41,992 nucleotides of DNA from JBBIQS01 sp037442205 (GTDB taxonomy: Bacteria > Myxococcota > Myxococcia > Myxococcales > UBA5297). Positions 8,084 through 16,032 of this stretch are shown here, piece by piece. The position numbers were made by a program, and so were the translations under genes. Below the pieces are notes generated by a model. It did no database searches and was not told the DNA's origin. It worked only from the letters and a program-made list of their open reading frames with translations. The stretch spans positions 1-41,992 of the forward strand of contig JBBIQS010000072.1 of the NCBI GenBank assembly GCA_037442205.1, in the 5' to 3' direction. The first letter of the stretch is position 1. Each line of letters opens with the position of its first letter.

Positions 8084-10990
8084 GTGCCACGCCCGATCGT
8101 TCTGCTCGCGTTGCTCGTCACCTGGCTGCTGGCCGGCTGCCGCGTCGAAACCCCGATTCCCGAGGGGAGCATCATCGAGTGCGGCCCCGCCGGCGAGTGC
8201 CCCGACGGCCTCAAATGCAGTCCCGACGGCTACTGCCGCGATGTCCTGATGCAGAAGACCGAGCCGAAGGTCGCACTGGTCTCTCCCAGGTCCGGCGAGG
8301 CGGGGGTCGGCCGGACCGTGCGGCCGATGGTGATCTTCTCGATGCCGGTGACGGCTGACTCGGTCAAACCGCGGCTGCACCTGCTTCTGGGGGCGGGCGA
8401 GGTCGCCGCCTCCGTCGAATCCTCGCCCGACTTGCCGACGCTCTTCACCGTCGTTCCCGAAGCGCCCCTGCGCCTGGAGGCCGAGTACACCCTGGTCGTC
8501 GATCCCGGAGTCGCGCCCACCGATACGGTCCACTCCCAGCTCTCGAGCAGCGAGTTCCGCTCGACCTTTCGCACTGATCTCGGTCTTTCGCCGGTGGCAG
8601 GGCTGGTGGTCGAGAAGCTGAGCGAGGTCCGCACCCGCGTCAGCTGGCGGCGGGATGGGGCGGCCAGCGTCGGCGCTCTGGTGCTGCGCTCCCAGGGCGC
8701 GGCGGTCGAGGCCTCGCCCGCGCCGGGCCATCGCTACTCCCCGGGCGACCTGCTCGGCAACGCGACCGTCGTCACCGCCACCGATGCGCTGGCCGTCGTC
8801 GATGACGCGCCCTCGCCCGGCACCTGGGACTACGCGGTGTTCGCCTACAACGTGGATTCCGACTACTCCGAGCCCCGGCGCGCGCCCCTGGTCACCTCGC
8901 TGACGACGCAGACCTGCTCTGGGACCGGTCAGGTCAAGGCCGAGTCGCCGGATTCGGGGAGCTACCTGGCGCAGTTCACCGGCCCAGCCTCGTCGTCCTC
9001 GCCGACGACCGCCACCTTCCCGCCTACGCCGACCATATTGGGCCAGGCGGCCGACACCAGCGCAGCGCAGCTGCTCGCCGGCGAGACCTATCTGCTGCAG
9101 ATCGTCGCCGTCGGGACCGGAGGAACCCGCCGCGAGGCTCCCGTCCCCTACGTGCCGCTCTCCGACTCGCTCGCTCCGCTCGCCCTCCCTGTGGTGCGGT
9201 CCAATCCGGCGCAGCCGGTGGTCATCCAGTTCCCGATGAGAGGCTGGCCCAAGATCGAGTTCGAGATCGACGGCGATCCGCTCGGCGGGACCGAGACCTG
9301 GACCAGCGACCCGGGCTGGACCACGACTTCGGGCTCTCTCAGCGCCACCTTCCGCTCTGCCGGGAAATATCGCGTGCGGGCGCGCGGTCAGAAGGCGGGC
9401 TGCCCGTCCCCAGGATGGACGGTCAGCGACGAGTTCGACGTCGGCCGAGCCCTCTTCGTCGCCGCAGCCACTGGGGATGACGCGGCCGCCAATCCGGGGA
9501 CCGACCCGGCCCACCCGCTCAAGAGCCTGGCCCGGGCCACGGCCCTCGCCGCCGGCAGCACGGCCGCTGCTCCGACGGATGTCTACGTGGCCGCGGGAAG
9601 CTATGCGGAATCGCTGTTCCTGCCCGTCTACACAGCCTTTTTCGGCAGCTGGGCCCAGGACTTCCGCTCGCGCGCCGATCCTCGCGACCCTTCTGTGGTG
9701 GCCAGCGCGACCAGCAGGGTCGTCCCCTGGAGCAACGTGGGCATCACCACCTACAACGGGTCGAACGGCGCCGGCGCGCGGGTTGACGGTTTCTTCGTCG
9801 AGCCCCAGGTGACCACCGGCTACTGCTACGGCCTCTACAACATCGGCGGGCTCTTTACGGTCACCCGGAACGTCCTGCACGGCGGGCGCTGCGCGCGGAC
9901 CTCCGGCCTGCAACTCGCCTCGGGAGCGCCCAACTCGGCAGTGATCACCGACAACGTCGTCGACGACGGAGCTGGCTCGGGCGACAGCTATGGCCTCGAG
10001 GCCCTCAACAACTCCGGCACGGTCATCGCCCGCAACGACGTCACCGGCGTGGTCGGCATCGACGTCGGCCAGGGCTCGGCCACGGTCGAAGGGAACACCG
10101 TCCACCTCAAGGTCAGCGGCGGAAACGGCAACGAGCGGATCGGGATTTTCTGCGGCGGCGACGCCTCCATCCGCGGCAACCTCATCACCGGTAACGGCCT
10201 CTCGACCGCCGCCTCGACCGGGATCCTCGCCGCCTACGTCAACGGGAACGGGCGCATCGAGGGCAATCGGGTCTTCGGCGGCGGCGGAACCACCAGCGTC
10301 GGCATTCGCATTGCCGCCCTCGGGGCCCAGGTGGTGAACAACCTCGTCCACGGCGGCATCGGGGGCGAGAGCATCGGCATCCTCGCCGACGCCAGCTACA
10401 TGACCTGGCGGATGCCGATCTCCAACAACACTGTCTTCGCCGGCCATGGTGCCAATGCGCGAGTGGGCATCGAGCTGCGCCAGACCTCGCTCGCCGGTCT
10501 GTCCAACAACCTGGTCTTCGGGGAGGGCACCTGGGTGGCTTACCGCCGGCCTGGGCCGGCCTGGCCGCGGGCGTGGCAGAACGACGCGATCCTCATCTCT
10601 GCGGCCCCGGCGGCGATCCTTCGCGACAGCTCGGTCTCCCCGGCAATCGACAGCTCTGACCTTGCGGCGCTCACCACTGCGCTCTGCACAGGGCCGAAGT
10701 CTCCCACCGGCTCGCTCCAAACCATCGACCTGGCCCCGTCGGCAGTCTTCACCTCGGTCGGCGGAGCGGACGGCGACCTCGACACCATGGGCGACAATGA
10801 CTGGTCGCTGGCGACCAGCGACCCCCGCCTCGCCGCCGGCGGGCGCGACACCAGCTTCTTCAACTGCGGCGCCTCGGTCTCAGGCTGCCCAGGCACCAGC
10901 AACGTCAGCTGCGGCGACGTGTCGGCCGACTTCGCGGGAACGAGCCGCACCGTGCCGTTCAGCGTCGGGGCTTTCGAGAAGGATCCCTGA
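8084..10990 (+). CDS. Large lipoprotein with Ig-like and right-handed beta-helix domains
   Basis: A 968-residue exported protein. GTG at 8084 follows GGAGG by 6 bases and starts a lipoprotein signal peptide (MPRPIVLLALLVTWLLAGC, lipobox LAGC). Residues about 60-165 look like a bacterial Ig-like domain of the Big_5/SbsA type (VSPRSGEAGVGRTVRPMVIFS). Residues 170-440 contain fibronectin-III-like strands. Near residue 450 comes LFVAAATGDDAAANPGTDPAHPLKSLARA-type sequence, the DUF1565 start seen before parallel beta-helices. Then about 400 residues of short Asn-rich turns follow (VITDNVVDD, TVIARNDV, ATVEGNTV, IRGNLITGN, GRIEGNRVFGG, QVVNNLVHGG), the signature of a right-handed beta-helix. Such domains bind or cleave polysaccharides or act as adhesins. 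No catalytic residues could be assigned. Confidence 0.85.
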   Translation: MPRPIVLLALLVTWLLAGCRVETPIPEGSIIECGPAGECPDGLKCSPDGYCRDVLMQKTEPKVALVSPRSGEAGVGRTVRPMVIFSMPVTADSVKPRLHLLLGAGEVAASVESSPDLPTLFTVVPEAPLRLEAEYTLVVDPGVAPTDTVHSQLSSSEFRSTFRTDLGLSPVAGLVVEKLSEVRTRVSWRRDGAASVGALVLRSQGAAVEASPAPGHRYSPGDLLGNATVVTATDALAVVDDAPSPGTWDYAVFAYNVDSDYSEPRRAPLVTSLTTQTCSGTGQVKAESPDSGSYLAQFTGPASSSSPTTATFPPTPTILGQAADTSAAQLLAGETYLLQIVAVGTGGTRREAPVPYVPLSDSLAPLALPVVRSNPAQPVVIQFPMRGWPKIEFEIDGDPLGGTETWTSDPGWTTTSGSLSATFRSAGKYRVRARGQKAGCPSPGWTVSDEFDVGRALFVAAATGDDAAANPGTDPAHPLKSLARATALAAGSTAAAPTDVYVAAGSYAESLFLPVYTAFFGSWAQDFRSRADPRDPSVVASATSRVVPWSNVGITTYNGSNGAGARVDGFFVEPQVTTGYCYGLYNIGGLFTVTRNVLHGGRCARTSGLQLASGAPNSAVITDNVVDDGAGSGDSYGLEALNNSGTVIARNDVTGVVGIDVGQGSATVEGNTVHLKVSGGNGNERIGIFCGGDASIRGNLITGNGLSTAASTGILAAYVNGNGRIEGNRVFGGGGTTSVGIRIAALGAQVVNNLVHGGIGGESIGILADASYMTWRMPISNNTVFAGHGANARVGIELRQTSLAGLSNNLVFGEGTWVAYRRPGPAWPRAWQNDAILISAAPAAILRDSSVSPAIDSSDLAALTTALCTGPKSPTGSLQTIDLAPSAVFTSVGGADGDLDTMGDNDWSLATSDPRLAAGGRDTSFFNCGASVSGCPGTSNVSCGDVSADFAGTSRTVPFSVGAFEKDP

Positions 10991-10995
10991 CGCAG

Positions 10996-11013
10996 CGCGA
11001 CGATCGCGGTTTT
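10996..11013 (+). terminator. Weak hairpin with T-run after the beta-helix lipoprotein
   Basis: A short inverted repeat CGCGA-cga-TCGCG lies six bases past the stop and is followed by GGTTTT. The stem is only 5 bp but GC-rich and has the T-run of an intrinsic terminator. Confidence is low because of stem length. Confidence 0.35.
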
Positions 11014-11081
11014 GCGCGGGCGCTTCTCCGGCGTCGGCTCTCTGCTAGGCTGCTCGCCCACTCTTTCGGCGGGGAAGAATC

Positions 11082-12080
11082 ATGCGCGTCGCAGTGATCG
11101 GAGCAGGAGCCTTTGGAACCTCGCTGGCCGCCACGCTGGCCGGCAAGGATCATCACGTCGTCCTGTGGGGCCGCGAGCCCGAGTTGGCCAACGTCATCAA
11201 CGACCGCCACGTCAACGAAACCTACCTGCCCGGCATCCCGCTGCCGGCGTCGCTGAAGGCCACCACCGACCTGGCCGAGGTCGCCGACCGCGCCGAGATG
11301 GTGGTGATGGCCACCCCCTCGCACGCCGCTCGCGACCTGGCCTCGCGCCTCAAGCCGATCCTGCCGCCCAACATCCCCATCGTCACGGTGAGCAAGGGCA
11401 TCGAGAACGACACCCTGCTCACCATGACCGAGGTGCTGGAGGACGTCTTCCCCACCGAGCGCCATCCGTACCTGGCGGTGCTCTCCGGTCCCTCTTTCGC
11501 CAAGGAGGTCGCCCAGCGCCAGCCGACCGCGGTCACCGTCGCCTCGCGCTGGGAGCGCATCGCCAAGGAGATCCAGAAGGCGTTCTCCAGCGAGGTGCTG
11601 CGCTGCTACACCTCGACCGACGTGATCGGGGTGCAGTTCGGCGGGGCGCTCAAGAACGTGGTGGCCATCGCCGCCGGCTGCGCCGACGGGCTGGGCTTCG
11701 GCCTCAACACCCGGGCCGCGCTGATCACCCGCGGGCTGGCCGAGATCAGCCGGGCGGCGATGCAGCGCGGTGCCAACCCGATGACCCTCTCTGGCCTGGC
11801 CGGCCTGGGCGACCTGGTGCTCACTTGCACCGGCGAGCTGTCCCGCAACCGCACCCTCGGCTTCTCCTTGGGAAAGGGCGAGAAGCTCAAGGACCTGATG
11901 GCCAACCGCCGCACCGTCGCCGAGGGCGTGCGCACCGCCAAGAGCGCCGTCCAGCTCGCCGACTCCCTCAAGATCGAGATGCCGATCGCCCGCGAGATCT
12001 ACCGCATCCTCTACGAGGACAAGCCGGCCAAGAAGGCGGTCTACGACCTGATGACCCGCGAGCTGAAGTCGGAAATCTAG
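11082..12080 (+). CDS. gpsA: Glycerol-3-phosphate dehydrogenase [NAD(P)+]
   Basis: Reduces dihydroxyacetone phosphate to sn-glycerol 3-phosphate, the backbone precursor of phospholipids; cytoplasmic. The 332-residue length is standard. The N-terminal Rossmann fold shows VIGAGAFGTSLAATLA (GxGxxG at Gly7, Gly9, Gly12). VMATPSHAARDLA, TVSKGIENDT and LSGPSFAKEVA are diagnostic family motifs. FGGALKNVVAIAAG carries the catalytic lysine, and LAGLGDLVLTCTG with SRNRTLGFSLGKG completes the substrate domain. The ATG has a good GGGGAA ribosome binding site 5 bases upstream. It stands alone: a hairpin follows the stop. Confidence 0.97.
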   Translation: MRVAVIGAGAFGTSLAATLAGKDHHVVLWGREPELANVINDRHVNETYLPGIPLPASLKATTDLAEVADRAEMVVMATPSHAARDLASRLKPILPPNIPIVTVSKGIENDTLLTMTEVLEDVFPTERHPYLAVLSGPSFAKEVAQRQPTAVTVASRWERIAKEIQKAFSSEVLRCYTSTDVIGVQFGGALKNVVAIAAGCADGLGFGLNTRAALITRGLAEISRAAMQRGANPMTLSGLAGLGDLVLTCTGELSRNRTLGFSLGKGEKLKDLMANRRTVAEGVRTAKSAVQLADSLKIEMPIAREIYRILYEDKPAKKAVYDLMTRELKSEI

Positions 12081-12090
12081 CCTCGGCGGA

Positions 12091-12112
12091 GGCGCCTTTG
12101 CCCGAAGGCGCC
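12091..12112 (+). terminator. Hairpin after gpsA
   Basis: Perfect 8-bp inverted repeat GGCGCCTT / AAGGCGCC (12091-12098 and 12105-12112) with a 6-nt loop, ten bases after the gpsA stop. The downstream sequence (ACTCATCTATATT) is T-containing but not a clean T-run, so termination strength is uncertain. Confidence 0.6.
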
Positions 12113-12125
12113 ACTCATCTATATT
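12098..12125 (+). promoter_or_regulatory. Candidate sigma-70-type promoter for the P-loop gene
   Basis: TTGCCC (12098-12103) and TATATT (12120-12125) are separated by 16 bp and lie about 60 bp before the ATG at 12188. TATATT is unusually AT-rich for this genome and matches five of six consensus -10 positions. The -35 element overlaps the gpsA hairpin. Confidence 0.45.
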
Positions 12126-12187
12126 CCCGCGCGCTCGCACTCCCTTTCGTGCGCCGCACCGTCCTCACTCGATCGTTGGAGATCATC

Positions 12188-13162
12188 ATGCCCAAGCTGC
12201 TCGACGTGCTGCTCTTGACCGCGCTGCCGGCCTCCGGGAAGTCCGAGGTCCGCAAGTACCTGGCGAACCTGCCGCCGGAGAAGTGCCGCGACGATTTTCA
12301 CATGGGGCCCACGGTCCAGCTCGACGACTACCCCTACGTCCACCTGATGCGGACCATCAGCCAGACCCTGCTCGGCCTCAAGCAGGACGGCGTCTTCTTC
12401 GACTCCGACGACCTGCCGATGAAGCAGCCGCTGGACTGGGGCGCGCTGGTCCACCTGATCAACGAGGACTTCGACGACCTGGTCGCCAAGCGGCGCGCCA
12501 ACCCCGCCTCGGCCGGCGAGTGGATGCTCGAGCGCTACGACCGGGCCCGCGCCAAGGTCGGCGCCCCGGCCGCCTTCGCCGGGATGGACAAGGGCCTCAA
12601 GGCCAAGCTGGTGCAGGCCATCGACAAGGAGGCCAGCGACCTGCTCAAGGGCAAGAACGCCGGCATCCCCGACTCGCTCGAGGGTAAGACCGTGGTCATC
12701 GAGTTCGCCCGCGGCGGCAAGCAGGGCTCGTCGATGCCGCTGCCGGCGCCCTACGGCTACCAGTACGCCTTCTCGCAGCTGAGCGAGGCCCTCTTGGCCC
12801 GCTCCTCGGTGTTCTACCTCTGGGTCACGCCTGAGGAATCGCGGCGCAAGAACATCGAGCGCTCGAACCCGGACAAGGCCAAGACCGCCAACAAGCACCT
12901 GTCGCTGTTCCACGGCGTGCCGATGGCGGTGATGCTCAACGAGTACGGCTGTGACGACCTGGCCTACCTTCTCGAGACCTCGGACAAGCCGAACACCGCC
13001 ATGGTCCAGGCCCACGGCAAGACCTTCCACCTGCCGGTGGCCCGCTTCGACAACCGCCAGGACAAGACCACCTTCGTCCGCGGCGATCCCAAGGACTGGA
13101 AGAAGGAAGACGTCGCCGCCCTGCAGAACGGCTTGAGGGACGCCTTCTCCAAGCTGGGCTGA
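12188..13162 (+). CDS. P-loop NTPase-like protein of unknown function
   Basis: A 324-residue cytoplasmic protein. The N-terminus is a beta-strand followed by a nucleotide-binding loop, DVLLLTALPASGKSEVRKYL. Gly17-Lys18-Ser19 fit the end of a Walker A motif, but the usual first glycine is replaced by Ala12. Further on come MGPTVQLDDYPYVHLM and an IEFARGGKQGSSMPLP segment. The strand VFYLWVTPEESRRKNIERSN resembles the lid region of nucleoside or small-molecule kinases, where arginines contact the phosphates. I think it is a kinase-like enzyme but do not recognise the family. The ATG at 12188 is chosen because the P-loop strand begins there, although the frame is open upstream into gpsA. It appears monocistronic. 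Confidence 0.75.
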   Translation: MPKLLDVLLLTALPASGKSEVRKYLANLPPEKCRDDFHMGPTVQLDDYPYVHLMRTISQTLLGLKQDGVFFDSDDLPMKQPLDWGALVHLINEDFDDLVAKRRANPASAGEWMLERYDRARAKVGAPAAFAGMDKGLKAKLVQAIDKEASDLLKGKNAGIPDSLEGKTVVIEFARGGKQGSSMPLPAPYGYQYAFSQLSEALLARSSVFYLWVTPEESRRKNIERSNPDKAKTANKHLSLFHGVPMAVMLNEYGCDDLAYLLETSDKPNTAMVQAHGKTFHLPVARFDNRQDKTTFVRGDPKDWKKEDVAALQNGLRDAFSKLG

Positions 13163-13164
13163 GC

Positions 13165-13179
13165 CGGCCGCATCGGCCG
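13165..13179 (+). terminator. Short hairpin after the P-loop gene
   Basis: CGGCCG-cat-CGGCCG: a 6-bp all-GC stem with a 3-nt loop, two bases after the stop codon. No T-run follows (TCTAAG), so it may act only as a 3'-end stabiliser. Confidence 0.35.
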
Positions 13180-13426
13180 TCTAAGAAGCAATCGCAACCC
13201 CCTCTTCCTCTTCCTCTTGCGGCGAAGGTCGCGGGAGGGGATGGGGCGGGGGTTGATGGTTGCGGGCGGGCCGGTGATCGACGGGCCGGCTGGTGGTCAG
13301 ATGCTCGGCGGCCGCCATTCTCTGTCGTCCGCGTCCAGAGGCTCCCTCGTCCGCTTTGCAGCACCCGCGCGGTGCCCGAGGCCTGGGGCTTGCCCACCAG
13401 CGGCGTTGGTGAGTAGCGTTCTTCTT

Positions 13427-13456
13427 GGACAATCGATGTCCGTTATGCGCTATAAC
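13427..13456 (+). promoter_or_regulatory. Candidate fic promoter with GGACA/TGTCC inverted repeat
   Basis: TGGACA (13426-13431, five of six matches to the -35 consensus) and TATAAC (13451-13456, five of six to the -10) are 19 bp apart. That spacing is long but tolerated. The -35 region is the left arm of an inverted repeat GGACA-atcga-TGTCC (13427-13441), and the -10 lies in GTTAT-gcgct-ATAAC (13442-13456). The dyads suggest operator sites for a repressor. Confidence 0.4.
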
Positions 13457-13481
13457 ATGCCGATATTTACTTGGTTTTCAT

Positions 13482-13521
13482 GGACATAGAGTGGGACATA
13501 AATGCGGACATTCGAGCGGAC
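13482..13521 (+). repeat. Four GGAC repeats at exact 12-bp spacing over the fic start codon
   Basis: GGACAT occurs at 13482, 13494 and 13506, and a GGACGC variant at 13518. Each copy is exactly 12 bp from the next, just over one helical turn. The ATG of fic (13502) sits between copies two and three. The same GGACA core is the left arm of the inverted repeat at 13427. The regular spacing suggests a multi-site operator; chance remains possible because the core is short. Confidence 0.5.
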
Positions 13522-14749
13522 GCATCCTTGGATCAGCTTCACGGCGAACATGCGCGAGGCGCCTCCTCAGCTCTGGCTCCTACTCGGGGAAGCCCGCTCG
13601 AAGTGCGACCACATCGCGGGCGTCCCTCTCCGCCCGGATACCGCCACCAGGCTCCACAACTTGTTCATGGCCAAGGGGGTCCTCGGCACGACGGCGATCG
13701 AAGGAAACACGCTCTCAGAGGACGAGGTCGTCAAGCATCTGGAGGGACATCTGCGCCTTCCGCCTTCCAAGCAGTACCTCGCGCAGGAGATTCAGAACAT
13801 CATCGACGCCTGCAATGACTCGTGGCAGCGCCTCGCCGATGGTTCGGGGGCGAGGGTTACGGTCGAGGCAATCAAGGCGTACAACGCTCAGGTGCTGCGG
13901 GGGCTCAGCGTGGGTGACGATGTGGTCCCGGGAGAACTTCGCGCCCACTCGGTCATTGTCGGGAACTACCGCGGCGCTCCCGCCGAGGACTGCCAGTACC
14001 TCATGGAGAAACTCTGCGACTGGTTGAACGGGCCTTCCTTCGCCGCCAACGAGAGCATGCCGAGCATGCGCATTCCGCTCGCCCTGCTCGAGGCGATTCT
14101 CGCCCACCTCTACATCGCGTGGATCCACCCTTTCGGCGATGGAAACGGACGAACTGCACGTATGCTCGAGTTCCACATCCTGTGCAGCGCCGGGGTCCCG
14201 ACACCCGCCGCGCACCTGCTGAGCAACCACTACAACGAAACCCGCTCCGAGTATTACCGCCAGCTGGACAAGGCTCATCGAAGCGGCGGCAACGTGCTCG
14301 ACTTCGTGCAGTATGCCGTCCAGGGCTTCGTCGATGGGCTGAGCCACCAACTTGAAATCGTGCGCGAGCAGCAATGGGACATCACCTGGCGCAACTACGT
14401 TCACGAACGCTTCAAGGACCGGCGCTCGCCGAGCGACATCCGCAGACGCAACCTCGCGCTTGATCTGTCCCTTTCGAGCAAGCCCGTCTCCCGCGATCAA
14501 CTGACTGGACTGACTCCAAGGTTGGCGCAGGCCTACGCCTCCAAGACCGAGAAGACGCTTGCCCGCGACCTGAGCGCGCTCATCGAAATGAAACTGGTCG
14601 AGAAGTCGGAGGCGGGCTACTCCGCCAGGCGCGAAATGATCCTCGCCTTCCTTCCGCGCCGGGCGCCCGTCCGTGCGGCAGGTTCGGAAGATTCTCCGCC
14701 GCAATCTCGTCCTTCGGAGGGACGGGCCACAGCACCCGGTTCCAAATAG
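13502..14749 (+). CDS. Fic-domain protein, class II (N-terminal inhibitory helix)
   Basis: A 415-residue cytoplasmic protein. Fic enzymes transfer AMP, or another phosphate-containing group, from a nucleotide to a target protein hydroxyl. The catalytic loop HPFGDGNGR is at residues 209-217, with His209 as general base. The N-terminal part carries TTAIEGN (63-69), matching the autoinhibitory helix motif (S/T)xxxE(G/N) with Glu67. This makes it class II and normally self-inhibited. The last 120 residues look like a winged-helix domain, as in many Fic proteins. ATG at 13502 is the first possible start (TAA directly before it) and keeps the family N-terminus HPWISFTANMREAPPQLW. The gene seems less GC-rich than its neighbours and follows an AT-rich leader, suggesting acquisition. 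No antitoxin gene is adjacent. Confidence 0.92.
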   Translation: MRTFERTHPWISFTANMREAPPQLWLLLGEARSKCDHIAGVPLRPDTATRLHNLFMAKGVLGTTAIEGNTLSEDEVVKHLEGHLRLPPSKQYLAQEIQNIIDACNDSWQRLADGSGARVTVEAIKAYNAQVLRGLSVGDDVVPGELRAHSVIVGNYRGAPAEDCQYLMEKLCDWLNGPSFAANESMPSMRIPLALLEAILAHLYIAWIHPFGDGNGRTARMLEFHILCSAGVPTPAAHLLSNHYNETRSEYYRQLDKAHRSGGNVLDFVQYAVQGFVDGLSHQLEIVREQQWDITWRNYVHERFKDRRSPSDIRRRNLALDLSLSSKPVSRDQLTGLTPRLAQAYASKTEKTLARDLSALIEMKLVEKSEAGYSARREMILAFLPRRAPVRAAGSEDSPPQSRPSEGRATAPGSK

Positions 14750-14756
14750 GTCCGGG

Positions 14757-15821
14757 CTAGCTGCCGCTGGCCTTGTCCACCGGGCCCGAGGAGGCGACCA
14801 GAAGCGGCTGGACGGTGGCGTGGGCCTGGCGCGGCTTGATGAAATTGGGAAGCGACAAGACCGCGATCGCCGCCAGCACCAGGCCGGCGCCCAGCAACTC
14901 GGAGAACGCCGGCGTCCGCTCCCCGAGGATCATCGTCAGCGAGTAGCTGGCCACCAGGCCCGCCAGGATGCTCGAGGCGCGGTTGACCGGGACGCAGTAG
15001 GTGTTCTCCCGCTTGTCGAGCAGGATCAGCCCGCCGAAGATCCCGGTGCCCTGCGACAGCAACCCGACGATCACCGCCATCCACAGCAGCTCGCTGCCGA
15101 AGAAGGTGGTGAACCCGCGCACCAGCTCGCGCGACATCTGGTTCTCGGTGAAGAGCGCCATCGCCCCCAGGGTCAGCACCAGCGCCGGGGTGGCCACCAT
15201 CTGCTCCTCGACGAAGTAGCGGGCCTTGGCGTTCTCGTCGTCGGACTTGGCCAGCCGGCTCATGAAGCGCAGCCGGATGAAGTAGGCCAGCAGGTAGATG
15301 GCCAGGTCGATCCCGGCCACCAGCGTCATGTCGTAGCCGCGCTTGCCGGTGAAGAGCGCCGCTAGCAGCGCTGCGATGCTCAAGCCGAGCGCCGCCCACG
15401 AGAACCAGCGCACCTTGCGCCGGGCGATGAAGTCCACCATCGGGGCGATGATCAGCACCCCGCCGCGCATCAGCAGCATCATGAAGACGATCGACACGCC
15501 GCCGAAGGTGTAGGCCAGCGTGGTGGTCGGGATGATCGCCGCGGTGCACAGGCCGGAGAGGAACGTCCAGAACCCCGGTACCGGCAGCTCGACTCCCAGC
15601 ACTTTGCGGCGGCCGGCGTACTTCCACCAGCGCATCGCCGACATGAACACGAACATCCCCACCAGCGACGCGATGGCCGTTGACGGCAGCAGCTCGACGC
15701 CGGAGATGCCCCTCGTCTTGGACAGGTACTTGGTCATCGCGCTGTAGGGCGCGTAGGCGGCGAAGTACCCTAAGGCGAACCACCAGATGGAGACTTCGGC
15801 TCTCTGCGGATGCTGAGTCAC
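14757..15821 (-). CDS. DMT/EamA-like ten-helix membrane transporter
   Basis: A 354-residue inner-membrane protein with about ten hydrophobic segments (for example IWWFALGYFAAYAPYSAM, AIASLVGMFVFMSA, TFLSGLCTAAIIPTTTLAYTF, LLWMAVIVGLLSQGTGIFGGLIL, LLGAGLVLAAIAVLSLPNF). The overall plan, two five-helix halves with a cytoplasmic charged loop (FMSRLAKSDDENAKARYF), resembles drug/metabolite transporters of the EamA group. The match is by topology rather than strict motif. Substrate unknown. The GTG at 15821 is used; its ribosome binding site is weak. It is convergent with fic (7 bp apart) and divergent from the SprT-like gene. Confidence 0.7.
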   Translation of the reverse strand: MTQHPQRAEVSIWWFALGYFAAYAPYSAMTKYLSKTRGISGVELLPSTAIASLVGMFVFMSAMRWWKYAGRRKVLGVELPVPGFWTFLSGLCTAAIIPTTTLAYTFGGVSIVFMMLLMRGGVLIIAPMVDFIARRKVRWFSWAALGLSIAALLAALFTGKRGYDMTLVAGIDLAIYLLAYFIRLRFMSRLAKSDDENAKARYFVEEQMVATPALVLTLGAMALFTENQMSRELVRGFTTFFGSELLWMAVIVGLLSQGTGIFGGLILLDKRENTYCVPVNRASSILAGLVASYSLTMILGERTPAFSELLGAGLVLAAIAVLSLPNFIKPRQAHATVQPLLVASSGPVDKASGS

Positions 15822-15993
15822 GGTCGGGCATCAAACCAACGGCAGCGGGCAAAAGCAAAGGAAAACAGGGAAGAAAACCGGTGCGCGTGCCGCGCCGCGA
15901 CCAACTGCCAGCCGGCGAACACCGCCGCCTGCTGGACGTCCGCTTGACGAGCGACCGGGGCGCTGCTCGGGAGCCTCAGGGGCGCGGCGGGCC

Positions 15994-16023
15994 TTGGAAC
16001 GGCGAGCGCGCGCCGCGTAGAAT
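15994..16023 (+). promoter_or_regulatory. Candidate promoter of the SprT-like gene (near-leaderless transcript)
   Basis: TTGGAA (15994-15999), 18 bp, TAGAAT (16018-16023). The -10 matches five of six consensus positions. Its last base is only 9 bp before the GTG start at 16033, so transcription would begin within a few bases of the start codon. Confidence 0.45.
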
Positions 16024-16032
16024 CCCGCCGCC

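Larger units (their letters stand above)
13163..13501. other. Intergenic stretch before fic, partly AT-rich
   Basis: About 340 bp without a credible gene. From left to right it holds a hairpin just after the P-loop gene, a pyrimidine-rich CTTCCTCTTCCTCTTG tract, GC-rich filler, and then a distinctly AT-richer block (about 13440-13513) leading into fic. That last block contains the candidate promoter, an inverted repeat and the first GGACAT copies listed separately. The short open frames here lack ribosome binding sites. Confidence 0.6.

Noticed and set aside
7556..10720. A 1054-residue open frame antisense to the methyltransferase and beta-helix genes
   Set aside because: Asp/Gly/Arg-rich shadow without motifs; the plus-strand genes have signal peptide and family motifs.
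13217..13489. A 90-residue open frame in the gap before fic
   Set aside because: No ribosome binding site and no protein-like composition; it runs through the candidate promoter.
13502..14749. Fic-antitoxin pair (class I)
   Set aside because: No small antitoxin gene precedes it; the inhibitory motif is within the protein itself.
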